Assembly: GCA_963794475.1 (NCBI GenBank)
Contig: CAWCDW010000003.1
Coordinates: forward strand, 496,001-560,000
Source: GAS188 sp963794475
GTDB lineage: Bacteria; Pseudomonadota; Alphaproteobacteria; Rhizobiales; Beijerinckiaceae
DNA length: 64,000 bases
Reading direction: 5' to 3'
Part shown: positions 26,855 to 35,399 of the stretch, one piece after another
Layout: the number at the start of each line of letters is the position of its first letter
How positions within the stretch are numbered: the stretch's first letter is position 1
Program-made: the position numbers and the translations under genes
Notes under the pieces: generated by a model
Databases searched by the model: none
Told to the model about the DNA's origin: nothing
What the model saw: only the letters and a program-made list of their open reading frames with translations

Positions 26855-27580
26855 ATGGACGAAGGTTTCGCTGAGGCCGCAGGAGCATGGCCAAAGACGT
26901 CGCGCAACAAGGTGCGCCGTTATCCGGCCCGCGGAAGCTATGAACAGCCCGACATCTACAAAATCCTCGATGCCGCGCTGCTTTGCCATGTCGCCTATTG
27001 CATCGACGGTCAGCCCTATTGCACCCCGACCGCCTTTTGGCGCGACGGCGACCGCCTCTTCTGGCACGGGTCTTCCGCGAGCCGGATGCTCCGCAGCTTG
27101 GCCCAGGCGACGCCCGCTTGCGTGACCGTCTCCCATTGCGACGGCATCGTGCTCGCGCGCTCGGCTTTCCATCACTCGATCAATTATCGCTCGGTGATGG
27201 CCTTCGGAAACGCCGAGATCGTCGACGGCGAGGAAGCGAAAATCGAGGCGGCGCGCATGTTCGTGAACCGCTACTTCCCCGGGCGCTGGGACGCCATCAA
27301 GCGGCCGAGCGCTCAGGAGATGAAAGCGTCGACCTTCATCACCATGCGCATCGAGGAGGCCTCCGCGAAGACGCGCAGCGGCCCGCCCGTCGATGACGAG
27401 CCCGATTACGCGCTTCCGATCTGGGCCGGTGTCGTTCCGCTGCGCACGGTGGTCGGCGCGCCGCTCGATTGCCCTCGCCAGCACCAGGACGCGCGCCGCG
27501 GCGCCGACCTTTCCCTCTACCGCGACGGAAGGATTTTGGGGGAGGTGCTCACCGAGGCGCGGGAGGCCAGCACCGCATAA
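26855..27580 (+). CDS. Pyridoxamine 5'-phosphate oxidase-fold flavin-binding protein
   Basis: 241 residues. The N-terminal KVRRYPARGSYEQPDIYKIL and HVAYCIDGQPYCTPTAFWRD, followed by LFWHGSSASRML, match the family of FMN-binding split-barrel proteins often labelled 'pyridoxamine 5'-phosphate oxidase family'. SFHHSINYRSVMAFG-like text lies in the middle. It is not PdxH. It diverges from the MocR regulator (109 bases between starts), and MocR-type regulators often control the divergent neighbour, so joint function is likely. Confidence 0.88.
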   Translation: MDEGFAEAAGAWPKTSRNKVRRYPARGSYEQPDIYKILDAALLCHVAYCIDGQPYCTPTAFWRDGDRLFWHGSSASRMLRSLAQATPACVTVSHCDGIVLARSAFHHSINYRSVMAFGNAEIVDGEEAKIEAARMFVNRYFPGRWDAIKRPSAQEMKASTFITMRIEEASAKTRSGPPVDDEPDYALPIWAGVVPLRTVVGAPLDCPRQHQDARRGADLSLYRDGRILGEVLTEAREASTA

Positions 27581-27747
27581 TTCCCTCGAGCGGCGGGCGC
27601 GAATCTCAGCATCACGCGCCCTCATCGGCTATGTCCAAGCGACCATCGACAGCTTCAACGAGAATGGCGGCTTCGGCGAAAACGCGCCATAGGGAAGTGG
27701 CTAATCACCCTGGTCTAACCGAGATAAAAGGGCAAACCTCCCAATAT

Positions 27748-27768
27748 CCTCCCCTTGAAAAGGGGAGG
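27748..27768. terminator. Perfect hairpin downstream of the PPOX-fold gene
   Basis: CCTCCCCTT-GAA-AAGGGGAGG gives a nine-pair perfect stem with a three-base loop in the 260-base gap between two convergent genes. The stem resembles short CCTCCCC/GGGGAGG repeats common in intergenic DNA of alphaproteobacteria. Without a T run it may be a terminator or a REP-like unit. Confidence 0.5.
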
Positions 27769-27839
27769 TGAGGAGGGGATCAAGCCGCGGCTCCGAAAAA
27801 AATAAAGGAAAAAGCGGCGCTCGGCAGAATGCGCTCACC

Positions 27840-28355
27840 TCAAACCCGCCGCACGCCCGGTTGTGAGGGATCGCTCAGCGCATAATTCACCGGGCCGATG
27901 CCGCAGATGGCGATGATGACGGGTTCGGGGTGGCCGCGGATGACGCCGTCATAATGGGGCGTGAGCGCGACGCGCCGCACGAAGCTTCCGGCGGGGACCG
28001 GAACGCAGGAAGCCGGGTCGAAATCCGCACCGCTGTTGCACCACCAGGTTCCCGAGACGACGACGCAAAGCCGGTCGCTCGTATAGGTGTGGGGCGCGCT
28101 CATGAAGCCCGGCCACCAGCGCACCAAGACGTAATAGATGCCCGGTTGGTTGATATCGCCGAAGAGCGGGCACATGTCGACACTCGGCTCGGGGAAGGCC
28201 GGGTTCGATTTCCATTCGAGCTTGTCGGGCGGACGGATGATCGTCTGCGCCGGATTGAGCGGGCTCGCCTCAGCGCCCTCGATGAAAGCCGCCGGCAAGG
28301 ATGAGAGAAGCGTCGCCAGCAAGAGATCCCGCCGGCTCGTCGCTATATCTTCCAT
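27840..28355 (-). CDS. Exported cupin-like protein (Tat signal)
   Basis: 171 residues from the ATG at 28355, preceded by GGAGG with a seven-base spacer. SRRDLLLATLLSSLPAAF is a twin-arginine-type signal. The mature part has a cupin-like pattern (APHTYTSDRLCVVVSGTWWC, VPVPAGSFVRRVALTPHYDG), suggesting a metal or ligand site, with Cys at several positions. Family members are usually annotated as cupin or DUF4437-like with no defined reaction. It follows the YggS gene in the same direction, about 120 bases downstream. Confidence 0.7.
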   Translation of the reverse strand: MEDIATSRRDLLLATLLSSLPAAFIEGAEASPLNPAQTIIRPPDKLEWKSNPAFPEPSVDMCPLFGDINQPGIYYVLVRWWPGFMSAPHTYTSDRLCVVVSGTWWCNSGADFDPASCVPVPAGSFVRRVALTPHYDGVIRGHPEPVIIAICGIGPVNYALSDPSQPGVRRV

Positions 28356-28475
28356 GATCTTTCCTCCGAGCTCCAAGCGGCCTTCAGCCGAGCTCGAGTT
28401 TAAGGCCAGCCCTCATCGAGGAAAGCCGAACGCGGGTCACGATTTCGCGCGCCAGCCTTTTGGCCGGGAGAATGC

Positions 28476-29129
28476 CTAGCCGCGCGCCCCGAAAATCGCC
28501 GTGCCTACGCGAATGTGGGTCGCGCCATGCGCGATCGCCTCCTCGTAATCGGCGCTCATGCCCATGGAGAGGAGAGGAAGGCCGTTGCGTTCGGCGATCT
28601 TGGCGAGCAGCGTGAAATGCGGCGCGGCGGGCTCGCCGAGCGGGGGAATGCACATCAGCCCCGAGATCATAAGGCTGTGGCGCTCGCGGCAGGTTTCGAC
28701 GAATCGATCGGCCTCGGCCGGCGCGACGCCAGCCTTCGAGGCTTCCTTTCCGGTATTGACCTCGACAAAGAGCTTAGGTTGACGACCGGCACGCGCGACT
28801 TCCTTGGCGAGCGCTCCGGCGAGGCTTTCGCGATCGACCGCATGGATCGCATCGAAAAGGGCGAGCGCGTCGCGCACCTTGTTGGTCTGCAACGGGCCGA
28901 TGAGGTGAAGCTCGATGTCGGGAAAACGCGCCTTGAGCGCCGGCCATTTCGCCTTCGCCTCCTGCACGCGGTTTTCCCCGAACACACGATGCCCCGCGAC
29001 AAGCGCCTCCTCGATGGTCTCGACGGCGATGGTCTTCGACACGGCGATGAGCGTGATGTTCGCGGCTTCCCTGCCATTGGCCGCTGCAGCGTGCTCGATC
29101 GTGGCGCGCACGCTTTCGAGGCGATCCAT
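28476..29129 (-). CDS. YggS-family PLP-binding protein (PLP homeostasis)
   Basis: 217 residues if the ATG at 29129 is used (MDRLESVRATIEHAAAANGR); an in-frame GTG at 29144 is an alternative only a few bases from the upstream stop. The PLP Lys lies in ITLIAVSKTIAVETIEEAL, followed by FGENRVQEAKAKW, HLIGPLQTNKVRD and the C-terminal MGMSADYEEAIAHGATHIRV, all hallmarks of the YggS/PROSC family. It binds PLP without known catalysis and keeps vitamin B6 and amino-acid pools balanced. It is tightly linked to tesB upstream. Confidence 0.93.
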   Translation of the reverse strand: MDRLESVRATIEHAAAANGREAANITLIAVSKTIAVETIEEALVAGHRVFGENRVQEAKAKWPALKARFPDIELHLIGPLQTNKVRDALALFDAIHAVDRESLAGALAKEVARAGRQPKLFVEVNTGKEASKAGVAPAEADRFVETCRERHSLMISGLMCIPPLGEPAAPHFTLLAKIAERNGLPLLSMGMSADYEEAIAHGATHIRVGTAIFGARG

Positions 29130-29148
29130 CACCGAAGCGCTCACCTTT

Positions 29149-30042
29149 TCACTCCGAGGCCGCGGCGGCGACTTCCGCCTTTCGCTCGCGGCGCAGGCGG
29201 ATCAGCCCTTCTTGCGCCACGGAAGCGACGAGACGCCCATCGCGCGAGAAAATCGAGCCGCGCGAGAAGCCGCGCGCCCCGCCCGAAAAGGGCGAGTCCT
29301 GGCTGTAGAGGAGCCATTCATCGGCCCTGAAGGGCGCGTGGAACCACATCGCATGATCGAGGCTCGCTCCTTGGAAGCCGCGCTCGAAAAGCGTGCGCCC
29401 ATGCGCGACGAGGGAGGTATCGAGAAGCGTCAGGTCCGACGCATAGGCGAGCACGCAGCGCTGCAGGATCGGGTCGTCTGGAAGCGGGGCCGTGGTGCGC
29501 ATCCACAGATTGAACACCGGCTGGCGCGGCGCGTGCGAGAGGTAGCGCTCATATTCGACGGGGTGCAGCTCGATCGGACGCTCCCGCTCGAAATACCCGC
29601 GCACCGGATCCGGCATCGCCGGCATGATGCGATTCTTGATCTCCGATTCGCTCGGCAGCTCCTCCGGGCGCGGCACCTTGGGCATCGCGAGACTGTGGGA
29701 AAGCCCTTCTTCCTCCACGTGGAAGGAGACCGACATAGCGAAGATCGGATGCCCGTGCTGGATAGCTCTGACGCGCCGCGTCGAGAAGCTCCGGCCGTCG
29801 CGAAGCTGCTCGACCTCGTAGATGATGGGGACGGCCGGATCGCCGGGCAGGATGAAATAGGCATGCAGCGAATGCGGCAGGCGCGCCTCGACGGTGCGGC
29901 AGGCGGCGACGAGCGCCTGGCCGATGACCTGCCCGCCGAAGACGCGTTGCCATCCCACTTGCGGGCTCCGGCCTCGAAACAGATTGATCTCGAGGGTTTC
30001 GAGATCGAGGATGCTGATGAGTTCGCGAACGGCGTTGCTCAT
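29149..30042 (-). CDS. tesB: Acyl-CoA thioesterase II
   Basis: 297 residues from the ATG at 30042. It hydrolyses acyl-CoA. A double hot-dog fold is indicated: GWQRVFGGQVIGQALVAACR and HSLHAYFILPGDPAVPIIYE in the first half, VLAYASDLTLLDTSL and LDHAMWFHAPFRADEWLLYS in the second. The catalytic Asp (YASDLTLLD) and Gln/Thr positions of TesB are present. Typical length is about 286-290. It overlaps nothing but ends just before yggS and is divergent from the UbiH-like gene. Confidence 0.93.
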   Translation of the reverse strand: MSNAVRELISILDLETLEINLFRGRSPQVGWQRVFGGQVIGQALVAACRTVEARLPHSLHAYFILPGDPAVPIIYEVEQLRDGRSFSTRRVRAIQHGHPIFAMSVSFHVEEEGLSHSLAMPKVPRPEELPSESEIKNRIMPAMPDPVRGYFERERPIELHPVEYERYLSHAPRQPVFNLWMRTTAPLPDDPILQRCVLAYASDLTLLDTSLVAHGRTLFERGFQGASLDHAMWFHAPFRADEWLLYSQDSPFSGGARGFSRGSIFSRDGRLVASVAQEGLIRLRRERKAEVAAAASE

Positions 30043-30291
30043 TTGAGGCGGAAGTCCTCTCACGGTTCGCGAAAACTCGAAGCGCCGGCTTGCCAAGGCG
30101 CAATACCCAGCGCAAACCGTTTCTCGAATAGGACCATTCGGGGCGCGCACGTCAAGAGCGGCCGGAAACGGGTTTTGCGCCCCGGAAAATATGGTCGAGG
30201 ACGGCGAAGGCCAATTCGAAGACGCGCGAATCGGAACGACGATCGGCCTTTCGTCATTCCTTTCGAAAAAGAGGAGCAGCGCCCGGCGCCC

Positions 30292-31569
30292 ATGCCGCAT
30301 CGAGGAAGAAGCACCCACCGGCGCTCCGGGCTTGCCGGCGGCGCGGTCAGGGCGACGGAGCATCACTGCGAGCGCGCCGACGCGATCATCGCGGGCGACG
30401 GCATCATCGCGCTCGCGGCGGCCGTCGTCTTGCGTTCGGCGCTTGGCACCGAGGCGCGCATCGTCATGCTCACGACGCCGGCACCGCTTGGGCATGGCAC
30501 CGACCCGAGGGCCTATGCGATCGCGGGCTCAAGCCGGCGCATGCTCGACACGCTTGGCGTCTGGCGGGCGCTCGAAAGCGAAGCGCAAGCGATGGAGCAC
30601 ATCGTCGTCACCGACAGCCGGCTCGACGATGGGGTGCGACCCGCATTCCTTTCCTTTCTCGGCGACACGACAAATGATGCCGCCGAAAGTGGCGGGGCCT
30701 TCGCGCATATGGTCGAGGCCCGGGCCTTGCGGAATGCTTTGCTCGGTGCTGCCGATGCCGCAAGGATCGAAGTTCTGCCGCTTCGGATCGAAGCCCTTTC
30801 GCATGAAAGCGATGATGATCGGATTCTCGCGCGGGGCGAAGACGGGAGGGTGATCGCCGCTTCCCTTCTCGTCGCGGCCGATGGCGCGCGCTCCACCTGC
30901 CGAGAGCTCGCCGGCATTTCCTGGATCGGATGGGATTATCCCCAGCTCGGCCTCACGACGACGATCGGTCATGAGCGCGAGCACGGCGGCCGCGCTTACG
31001 AGCATTTTCTGCCCGGCGGGCCTTTCGCCATCCTGCCGCTCAAGGGGCGCCGCTCGTCGATCGTCTGGACGGAAGACAAGCCGGAGGCAAAGCGCATCCT
31101 CGCGCTCGACGATCAGAAGGTGCTCGCGGAGGTGACGCGGCGCTTCGGCCATGAGCTCGGCGCGTTGCGCCTCGAGGGCCGCTTGATCGGCTACCCTTTG
31201 AGCTTCGGCATCGCACGCGCCCTCACGGCAAGGCGCCTCGCGCTCGTCGGGGATACGGCGCATGTCATCCACCCGGTTGCCGGCCAGGGGCTTAACCTCG
31301 GCTTGCAAGATGTCGCGGCGCTCGCCGAGGCCCTGTCGGAGGCGGCGCATCTCGGCCTCGACCCCGGCCATCCTCACGCCCTCTCCGCTTACCAGCGCGC
31401 GCGCCGTTTCGACACGACTGCCATGGGCGCTTTGACGGATGGCCTCGTCAGGCTCTTCTCGAACGATCACCTCCCCTTGAGGGCGCTGCGCGATCTCGGC
31501 CTTTCCCTGGTCGACCGCGCGCCGCCCGTGAAGCGCTTCTTGGCGAATAAAGCCGCGGGCCCTCAATAG
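30292..31569 (+). CDS. UbiH/UbiF/VisC-type FAD-dependent hydroxylase
   Basis: About 425 residues if the ATG at 30292 is used; the frame is open far upstream, so the start is unsure and the protein proper begins near DAIIAGDGIIALAAAVVL. The family is shown by MLTTPAPLGHGTDPRAYAIA, LVAADGARSTCRELAGI (DG motif) and RLALVGDTAHVIHPVAGQGL (GD motif with GQGLNLG). It hydroxylates the ubiquinone ring precursor. The FAD fingerprint reads GDGIIA rather than GxGxxG, an unusual last position. It diverges from tesB with about 250 bases between. Confidence 0.85.
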   Translation: MPHRGRSTHRRSGLAGGAVRATEHHCERADAIIAGDGIIALAAAVVLRSALGTEARIVMLTTPAPLGHGTDPRAYAIAGSSRRMLDTLGVWRALESEAQAMEHIVVTDSRLDDGVRPAFLSFLGDTTNDAAESGGAFAHMVEARALRNALLGAADAARIEVLPLRIEALSHESDDDRILARGEDGRVIAASLLVAADGARSTCRELAGISWIGWDYPQLGLTTTIGHEREHGGRAYEHFLPGGPFAILPLKGRRSSIVWTEDKPEAKRILALDDQKVLAEVTRRFGHELGALRLEGRLIGYPLSFGIARALTARRLALVGDTAHVIHPVAGQGLNLGLQDVAALAEALSEAAHLGLDPGHPHALSAYQRARRFDTTAMGALTDGLVRLFSNDHLPLRALRDLGLSLVDRAPPVKRFLANKAAGPQ

Positions 31570-31615
31570 AATTGGCCCACGGCGCCTCCTGCCGCCGCTG
31601 GTGGAGGCGAAGAGC

Positions 31616-31663
31616 TTGTCCATAGAAAAATTTATGCTATATTGTTGCTGTAGCAAAGCATAA
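31616..31663 (+). promoter_or_regulatory. Promoter and palindromic operator of the RES-Xre operon
   Basis: TTGTCC at 31616-31621 and TATATT at 31638-31643 are separated by 16 bases, a plausible sigma-70 promoter. Overlapping it is an inverted repeat TTATGCT (31632-31638) and AGCATAA (31657-31663), with an inner GCTA/TAGC pair (31636-31639, 31651-31654). The operator ends four bases before the antitoxin ATG at 31668. This fits autorepression by the antitoxin, as in other toxin-antitoxin operons; binding is inferred. Confidence 0.7.
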
Positions 31664-31667
31664 CGCG

Positions 31668-32057
31668 ATGGTTACACGGCCGCAAATCCCGAAGCATGCA
31701 GGCGATCTCAGCCCATCGGCGGTGGTGGGCAAGAGCGCGCTGCGGGCCGCCTCCTACCTGCAAATCCCCAATCGCGCGCTCGCCAGGATCATTGGCCTCT
31801 CCAACTCCACGGTCACGCGCGTGGCTCAGGGGAAGTTTGCCCTGGAGCCGGGCAGCAAACCGTTCGAGCTCGCTCTCCTCTTCGTGCGCCTGTTTCGGTC
31901 GCTCGATGCCATCACCGGCGGTGACCCCGTGACGGCGCGCGCCTGGCTCCGCGCCGACAACGCGGCGCTCAATGGCAAACCCCTCGATCTGATGATGCAC
32001 ATCCCGGGACTAGTCGATGTCATTGCCTATCTGGACGCCCGCCGCGCTGTGGTCTGA
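31668..32057 (+). CDS. Antitoxin of RES-Xre system (MbcA/ParS/Xre, DUF2384)
   Basis: 129 residues. The N-terminal Xre-like helix-turn-helix region covers about residues 20-60 (NRALARIIGLSNSTVTRVAQ, then GKFALEPGSKPFELALLFVR) and the C-terminal part is the MbcA/ParS/Xre antitoxin toxin-binding domain (PVTARAWLRADNAALNGKPL, LMMHIPGLVDVIAYLDAR). It would neutralise the RES toxin and repress the operon from the palindrome at 31632-31663. Its 3' end overlaps the toxin gene by 41 bases, a sign of translational coupling. Confidence 0.9.
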   Translation: MVTRPQIPKHAGDLSPSAVVGKSALRAASYLQIPNRALARIIGLSNSTVTRVAQGKFALEPGSKPFELALLFVRLFRSLDAITGGDPVTARAWLRADNAALNGKPLDLMMHIPGLVDVIAYLDARRAVV

Positions 32058-32787
32058 GCGACGGGCGCAGGAGAGCGATTGCTGGCGATTGGTGGAGGCC
32101 CAGCACCAGATCTCTACTCTCAAGCTCACCGACACCCTCGCCGAGCAGCAATTGCTCGAGGAACTCCTCGACGAGACGAAGCCACCAATGCCACCGGAAG
32201 CGCGAAGACTGCACTACCTGATGGCGGCGCCGTTTCGCTATGGCGCAATCTATCCGCGCGGCTCACGCTTTCGGCGCGCCGGGAGGACGCCCGGGGTCTT
32301 CTATGGCGCCGAGCAGCCGCGGACCGCGGCTGCCGAGATGGCCTTCTACCGTCTGCTGTTCTACGCCGAGTCGCCTCAGACGCCTTGGCCCGAAAACGCC
32401 GGCGAGTTCACCGCCCTCAACGCCCCAGTGCGGACGGATATGGCGCTCGACCTGACAAATCCCCCTCTCGATGCCGATGGCGCGAAGTGGACACACCTCA
32501 TCGACTACGAACCCTGTCAAGCATTGGCCGAAGCCGCGCGCCAGGCCCGGATCACTCTCATCCGCTACGAATCCGTGCGCGATCCCATCCATCGCGCCAA
32601 TCTGGCGCTCCTGTCGACTGCTCCGTTCGTGAAGACAGCACCGAAGACGTTTGAGACCTGGCGGATTAAAGTGGGTACCTTCGGAGCCCAGGTGATCCGG
32701 GAATTTCCGCAGGAGCGATTTGAATATCCGCGCCACGCATTCGAGCCGGACCCGCGGATCAAAAATATGATTTGGCGTCGCAAATGA
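32017..32787 (+). CDS. RES-domain toxin
   Basis: 256 residues, starting within the antitoxin gene. RES toxins degrade NAD+ and halt growth. The RES pattern is in YGAIYPRGSRFRRAGRTPGV and FYGAEQPRTAAAEMAFYRLL (about residues 75-110), with the conserved Arg, Tyr and Glu, then Ser and Asn further on (LSTAPFVK, RANLALLS). The N-terminal 70 residues are helical and probably meet the antitoxin. The local base use is less GC-biased than the neighbours, in line with transfer. Confidence 0.9.
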   Translation: MSLPIWTPAALWSERRAQESDCWRLVEAQHQISTLKLTDTLAEQQLLEELLDETKPPMPPEARRLHYLMAAPFRYGAIYPRGSRFRRAGRTPGVFYGAEQPRTAAAEMAFYRLLFYAESPQTPWPENAGEFTALNAPVRTDMALDLTNPPLDADGAKWTHLIDYEPCQALAEAARQARITLIRYESVRDPIHRANLALLSTAPFVKTAPKTFETWRIKVGTFGAQVIREFPQERFEYPRHAFEPDPRIKNMIWRRK

Positions 32788-33074
32788 TGACGATCGTGAA
32801 CCCTTCAAGCGAAGGCGAGTAACGCAATTTCAGATTCGATTGGGCACTTCCTTTGCCCATGAAATGGCGGTGATCGCCAACTCCGGTCAAAGTGTCCTCC
32901 CATCGAATCGGCCAGTTGCGCGGAGGAGGTAGGCAAATATTCAGATTCGATCCATCCGGAATAATTAACGCCACCGCAAGGAATTTTCCCTTTATTTCCG
33001 ACAATTAGAAACGTTGCGGCAGTATTGGCCAGTCAGGGCGTCGACTTAAAAGCTTGAGGCGAAGGCTGCCGGTC

Positions 33075-35351
33075 ATGAGCAAAGATGCCAAGCGTCGCAC
33101 GCCGCAGGCGCCGACCCTCGTCGCACCCGACGCGGAGCCATCCCCATCAGATTCGATCTTTTCCGAATGCCAGGCGAAAGGCGATCGCGAGGAGGCCCAC
33201 ATCCACACCTTGAGCGACACGCTCGCCGCCGTAAAAGGGGTTCTCGATGTCACGCTAAACAATGTCGAGCAGGGCATATTGATGATCGATGCCGACCATT
33301 ATGTGCGGCTCTACAACAAGAAGTTCGTCGATCTTCTGGAGATCCCAAAGGAGATATTGACCAACCCCCTGCATTTTCAGCAGATCATCGAATACCAATG
33401 GTCCGTCGGCGAATTTGGCGGCGTGAGCGAGGACATCGCGAGCTGGATCCGATCCGGCGGCATCTTCAAATCGCCGCCCGTCTATGAGCGCCGTCGCCCG
33501 AACGGCGCGATTCTCGAGATCCGCACCACCATGCTCGAGGATGGCGGCGCCGTGCGCACTTTCTCGGACATCACGGATCGACACAGGAAAGAGGAGGCGC
33601 TCAAGCGGGCCGAGGCCGAGTACCGAAGCTTGTTCGAGAATGCCGTCGTCGGCATCTACCGCTCGACCCTCGATGGCCATCAGCTTCGCGCCAATCCCGC
33701 CCTGGTGCAGCTCAACGGCTATGACAGCGAGGCCGAGATGCTCGCCGGCGTGAATGACATCGCGCGCGAATGGTATGTCGATCCGAATCGGCGCGACCAA
33801 TTCCTCGAAGAGATGCGGACCAAGGGGCGGGTCACGGATTTTGTGTCCGAGGTCTACCGGCACAGGACGCGAGAGAAGATCTGGGTATCGGAGACCGCCT
33901 GGTGCGTGCGCAGCGAGGACGGCCAACCCACGGTCTTCGAGGGCACGGTGCTCGATGCCTCGGCGCGCATGCATTCGGAGGCGAAGATCGCCTTCATGGC
34001 CCATCACGACACGCTCACCGGGCTTCCCAATCGCGCCTATCTCACCGAACGCATTGAGGATGCCTTGCGCGACATGCGCGTCACAGGCCGCTTCGCGGTT
34101 CATTATCTCGACCTCGACCGCTTCAAGGAGGTCAACGACACGCTGGGCCATGCGGCCGGCGACACGCTGTTGCGTCTCGCCGGGCGCCGGCTGAAGAAAT
34201 GCGTCCGCGCGAGCGATCTCGTGGCGCGGCTCGGCGGTGACGAGTTTGCCGTCATCCAATTCGGGGTTCGCGATGACGCGGAAGCCGAAGAGCTCGCCGC
34301 GCGGATCGTCCGTTCGCTGAGCACGCCTTTCCGGATCGGCCCACACTATGCCAATGTCGGCGCGAGCGTCGGCATCGCCATCGCGCCGGGCGACGGTTAT
34401 GACGTGCAGGCCCTGATCAAGAACGCCGATATCGCGCTTTACGAGGCCAAGGCCGGCGGTCGCCGGATTTATCGGCGCTTCCTTCCCAGCATGGAGGCGG
34501 GCCTTCAGGAGCGCCGTCAAATCGAGGTGGATTTGCGCGGCGCCTTGTCGCGCGGCGAGTTCATCGTCGAATTTCAGCCCGTTATCTCCTTGGCGAACGG
34601 GGAAACCGAGGGTTTCGAGGCGCTGATCCGTTGGCAACGCCCGCAGCGCGGCCAGGTCGAGCCCTCGCTGTTCATCCCGATCGCGGAAGAGATCGGCATC
34701 ATCGAGCCCATCGGCGAATGGGTCTTGCGCGAGGCCTCGCGACAGGTCGCCTGTCTTCCCGGAACGCCTTTCGTCGCCGTGAACCTTTCGCCTTTCCAAT
34801 TTCGTAGCCGTGGCATCGTCAAGACCATCATGAGCGCGATCGCATCGGCGGGGCTTCCGGCGAGCCGCCTCGTGCTCGAGATCACCGAAACCGTGCTCTT
34901 GCGCGACGACAGATTGACGAGAGATGCGCTGCACCATTTGCGGCAACTCGGCGCGAAGATCGCGCTCGACGATTTCGGCGCCGGACATTCCTCACTGCAC
35001 TATCTGCAAAAGTTTCAGTTCGACACATTCAAGATCGACCGCTCCTTCATTTCCACCTTCGAGAAAGATCGCGCGGCGAGCGCCGTCGTGCGCGCCGTGA
35101 TTAACATGGGGCGCGACCTCGGCGTTTCGGTGATCGCCGAAGGCGTCGAGACGAAAAGGCAGCTCGAAGGCCTCAAGGCGCTCGGCTGCCAATCGGCGCA
35201 AGGCTTTTTCCTCGGCGAGCCGCGCGCCATCGACGATTGGATCGCGGCGACGGATCGTGCGGGCGATGAGCCGTCGGCAGCGCTTGCCCCGCCCGCCGAG
35301 GCGAAGGTCGAGACGCTTCGGCGCGGCGAGCGACGCGCCAGCTCCTCGTGA
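33075..35351 (+). CDS. PAS-GGDEF-EAL cyclic-di-GMP signalling protein
   Basis: 758 residues from the ATG at 33075 (a TTG at 33054 is also in frame). Order: a PAS-like domain (VLDVTLNNVEQGILMIDADH, a PAS-7 type start), a second PAS (EYRSLFENAVVGIYRSTLDG, about residue 175-300), then GGDEF (RLGGDEFAVIQFG, about 395) and EAL (GFEALIRWQRP, about 515). Both signature motifs are intact, and ETVLLRDDRLT and DDFGAGHSSL of the EAL domain are kept, so both synthesis and breakdown of c-di-GMP are possible. No membrane segments are seen. It stands alone and is convergent with argE. Confidence 0.92.
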   Translation: MSKDAKRRTPQAPTLVAPDAEPSPSDSIFSECQAKGDREEAHIHTLSDTLAAVKGVLDVTLNNVEQGILMIDADHYVRLYNKKFVDLLEIPKEILTNPLHFQQIIEYQWSVGEFGGVSEDIASWIRSGGIFKSPPVYERRRPNGAILEIRTTMLEDGGAVRTFSDITDRHRKEEALKRAEAEYRSLFENAVVGIYRSTLDGHQLRANPALVQLNGYDSEAEMLAGVNDIAREWYVDPNRRDQFLEEMRTKGRVTDFVSEVYRHRTREKIWVSETAWCVRSEDGQPTVFEGTVLDASARMHSEAKIAFMAHHDTLTGLPNRAYLTERIEDALRDMRVTGRFAVHYLDLDRFKEVNDTLGHAAGDTLLRLAGRRLKKCVRASDLVARLGGDEFAVIQFGVRDDAEAEELAARIVRSLSTPFRIGPHYANVGASVGIAIAPGDGYDVQALIKNADIALYEAKAGGRRIYRRFLPSMEAGLQERRQIEVDLRGALSRGEFIVEFQPVISLANGETEGFEALIRWQRPQRGQVEPSLFIPIAEEIGIIEPIGEWVLREASRQVACLPGTPFVAVNLSPFQFRSRGIVKTIMSAIASAGLPASRLVLEITETVLLRDDRLTRDALHHLRQLGAKIALDDFGAGHSSLHYLQKFQFDTFKIDRSFISTFEKDRAASAVVRAVINMGRDLGVSVIAEGVETKRQLEGLKALGCQSAQGFFLGEPRAIDDWIAATDRAGDEPSAALAPPAEAKVETLRRGERRASSS

Positions 35352-35399
35352 GGCTTCCGCGCCGGTCGCGCGCCGCTCTCCTGCACCTGCCCCCGGGCT

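Noticed and set aside
28915..30291. Upstream extension of the UbiH-like gene by about 460 codons
   Set aside because: The frame is open only because it runs antisense to tesB; the recognised protein starts near 30380.
32759..33004. 81-codon minus-strand frame after the toxin gene as a real gene
   Set aside because: No family recognised, it overlaps the toxin 3' end and has no good ribosome binding site; kept only as an observation.
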